DNA of 64,000 nucleotides from Rebecca billardiae RCC1528. Lineage: Eukaryota; Haptophyta. Position 1 is the first letter of the stretch, and each line of letters opens with the position of its first letter. The stretch is from the NCBI GenBank assembly GCA_965240325.2, contig OZ251222.1, forward strand, positions 3,968,001 to 4,032,000. The letters run 5' to 3'. A program made the position numbers and the translations under genes. Positions 62,381 to 64,000 of the stretch are shown piece by piece. The notes beneath the pieces were generated by a model. That model ran no database searches and had not been told where the DNA came from. It saw only the letters and a program-made list of their open reading frames with translations.

Positions 62381-64000
62381 ATGCCCGACCGCGCGCGACG
62401 CCGCATGCCCGTCGCCCGGCGCGCTCTCCTCGCGCTCCTCGCGCTCGCTGCCCTCGCGAGTGCGGGCGCGGGCGCGGCCCCCTCCATCGAGCTTCGCCGC
62501 TCGCGCCCACCTGTCGAGCGATCCCCTGACGATGCCACGCTCGTCACGCTGCACGAGTCGCGCATCGCGCTGAAGAAGTCCAAGATGTCTAGGCAGGCGT
62601 TCGCGGCGACGCGCGGCGAGTACCGGCTCGCGTGCGCGGCGACTGGCCTGGCGGCGGCGCTCATCGCGTGGCTTGTGGACGTCCTGCTCACGACGGACTC
62701 GCCGCTCGAGATGCCGCACACGGGCCTGAGCAAGATCACGGGAATCTCGCGCCCGACCGTGCAGCTCGGCCTGGTGGCGGCCGTAACCATCGCCGAGCTG
62801 GTCGTCCTGTACCGGCTCACGCTGGCGTATGCCGTGCGCATGTCTACGGCGCTCGGCCTGGAGGACCGACCCGAGGTGCGGGCGGCGATCCGCTCCCTCG
62901 TCCAGTCGACGGCGCTTGGTGCGCCGCCGCTGGCCACTTCGCCCGAGGCTGCGGTCAAGTCGCGGGAGCTCGCCACGCGGCTCGGCCTGCGGATGGTGGT
63001 GTCGTCGAAGCGCTCGACATCCGCCCTGCGCACGCTGTTGCAGACGATCGTCTCGCTCTTCACGCAGGTGCAGGCCGTGCTCACCCGCGCCTCCCGCCAG
63101 GTCTTCCGCGGCTGGTCCGGGCCGGGCAACCCGATGGGCTCGAAGGTGTTCATGCGGCTGCTCACGCGCTTCCTCGGGCGCGAGCTCACGCGCGTGGCCG
63201 TGCCGCTGGTGGCGATCCCGTTCTGGATGCTGTGGAACGTGGGCAAGGCGAAGGCGGTCATGACCGAGTGCGCCGCGCTCACCACCGGCCCCGCCCTCGG
63301 CGTCGAGGTCCTGGGCGAGCTGCTGCCGCACCGCAGGCGCATGCCGCTCGCGCACCGCGTCGCTGTTGTGCGCGCGGTCGCGGCGAGCATCCATCACAAC
63401 GTGAGGCGCGTCGAGCTGCCCTTCCCCGGCTTCGGCTACTCCGCCGCGGCGGGCAGCGTCCACCCCAACTCGGCCATCCTGCTCGAGGCCGTGGAGAGCG
63501 CCATGGGCGTGCGCCAGCCCACGCTGCTGCCGGACGAGGCGCTCGACTCAGTGCCCGCCTTCCAGTACAGGGTGCGTGGCCGCGCCGCGCGCCGCGGGCG
63601 GAGCTGAGCGCTGCGCATCGCGCGCATCTGGGGGCCTGGGCCGCCCGCGCGCTCACTCGCCCGCCGCCATCCCCGTGTGGCCGCCCACCAGGTGCTGCCC
63701 AACCTCGACCTGCCCGGCCGGGTGCTCACGATGCGCGTGCTCGCGCTCGCGCTCTGCCTGGACGGCCATGTCAACCTGCCGGACCGCTTCTTCTTTGTGC
63801 GCTGCGCGAGCTCCGCGGGGCTGAAGGTCGACCGGGCAACGATGCGCCAGTTCCACGCGCTCGAGCAGCTCTTCAGTGCGAGCATCCTCGACGCGAGTGC
63901 CATCAACCAGCTTTTCGAGGCCGACTTGCTCGCTTACGCCGGGGGAGCGCGCGGACGCACGCTTACGCCGTCGTGGTGGCGAGACCTGCTGACCGCGCTC
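62381..64000 (+). CDS. Multi-pass membrane protein, 3' end beyond window
   Basis: Exon 1 62381-63571; intron 63572-63691 (GT-AG, phase 0); exon 2 from 63692 open to the window end. At least 500 aa. The N-terminus is a signal or transit peptide (ALLALLALAALASAGAGAAP). Hydrophobic segments include LACAATGLAAALIAWLVDVL, VQLGLVAAVTIAELVVLYRL and VAVPLVAIPFWMLWNVG. A region after the third contains HNVRRVELPFPGFGYSAAAG, and exon 2 begins VLPNLDLPGRVLTMRVLALA. I do not recognise the family. The splice is supported by loss of homologous-looking protein after FQYR in the unspliced frame and by matching phase. Confidence 0.7.

Overview
This is a nuclear window from a very GC-rich unicellular eukaryote, most likely a microalga; a haptophyte-like genome fits best, but lineage cannot be fixed from the sequence alone. 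Genes are split by short GT-AG introns of about 85-250 bp whose splice phases can be checked. Long genes carry Ala/Gly/Pro/Gln/Asp tracts. Intergenic DNA is comparatively AT-rich with long TA and CA microsatellites, and many genes are head-to-head with very short shared promoters. There are no operons or Shine-Dalgarno sites, and I found no rRNA, tRNA or CRISPR.

Layout. 1-3835 has no intact gene. It holds three consecutive segments each bounded by perfect 18-24 bp inverted repeats, a PH-domain-like remnant and a frameshift-ridden pseudogene. 3836-15282 (minus) is one 10-exon gene for a ~3,270-residue low-complexity protein. It shares a 217-bp promoter with WDR75/UTP17 (15500-20314, plus), a U3 small-subunit processome factor. 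After a convergent gap come an ANP32-like acidic LRR protein (minus) and a divergent SAP-domain protein (plus). A ~2-kb terminal-inverted-repeat element occupies 24607-26579. Next are an F-box/LRR-like protein, a 1,660-aa methyltransferase plus double DUF229 (sulfatase-like) fusion, and two tandem CRAL-TRIO genes, all on minus. An NHL-repeat polytopic membrane protein (minus) and a sulfotransferase (plus) start only 38 bp apart. A disordered protein with SUMO-interacting and UBZ-like motifs and a secreted Cys-rich protein follow.

51.4-55.2 kb is repeat-rich: a long (AC)n(AT)n tract and two abutting copies of a modular element with identical ends and different centres. The right end holds a DbpA-type DEAD-box helicase, a GT25-like glycosyltransferase, a WW-domain membrane protein, a small tandem-domain protein, the 4-exon spliceosomal gene SNRPG (SmG), and the start of a membrane protein running off the window.

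Functionally, the recognisable genes fall into RNA biology (WDR75, SmG, DbpA-like helicase, possibly the SAP protein and ANP32) and secretory-pathway glycan or sulfate chemistry (DUF229 fusion, sulfotransferase, GT25). They are not an operon; proximity is suggestive only.
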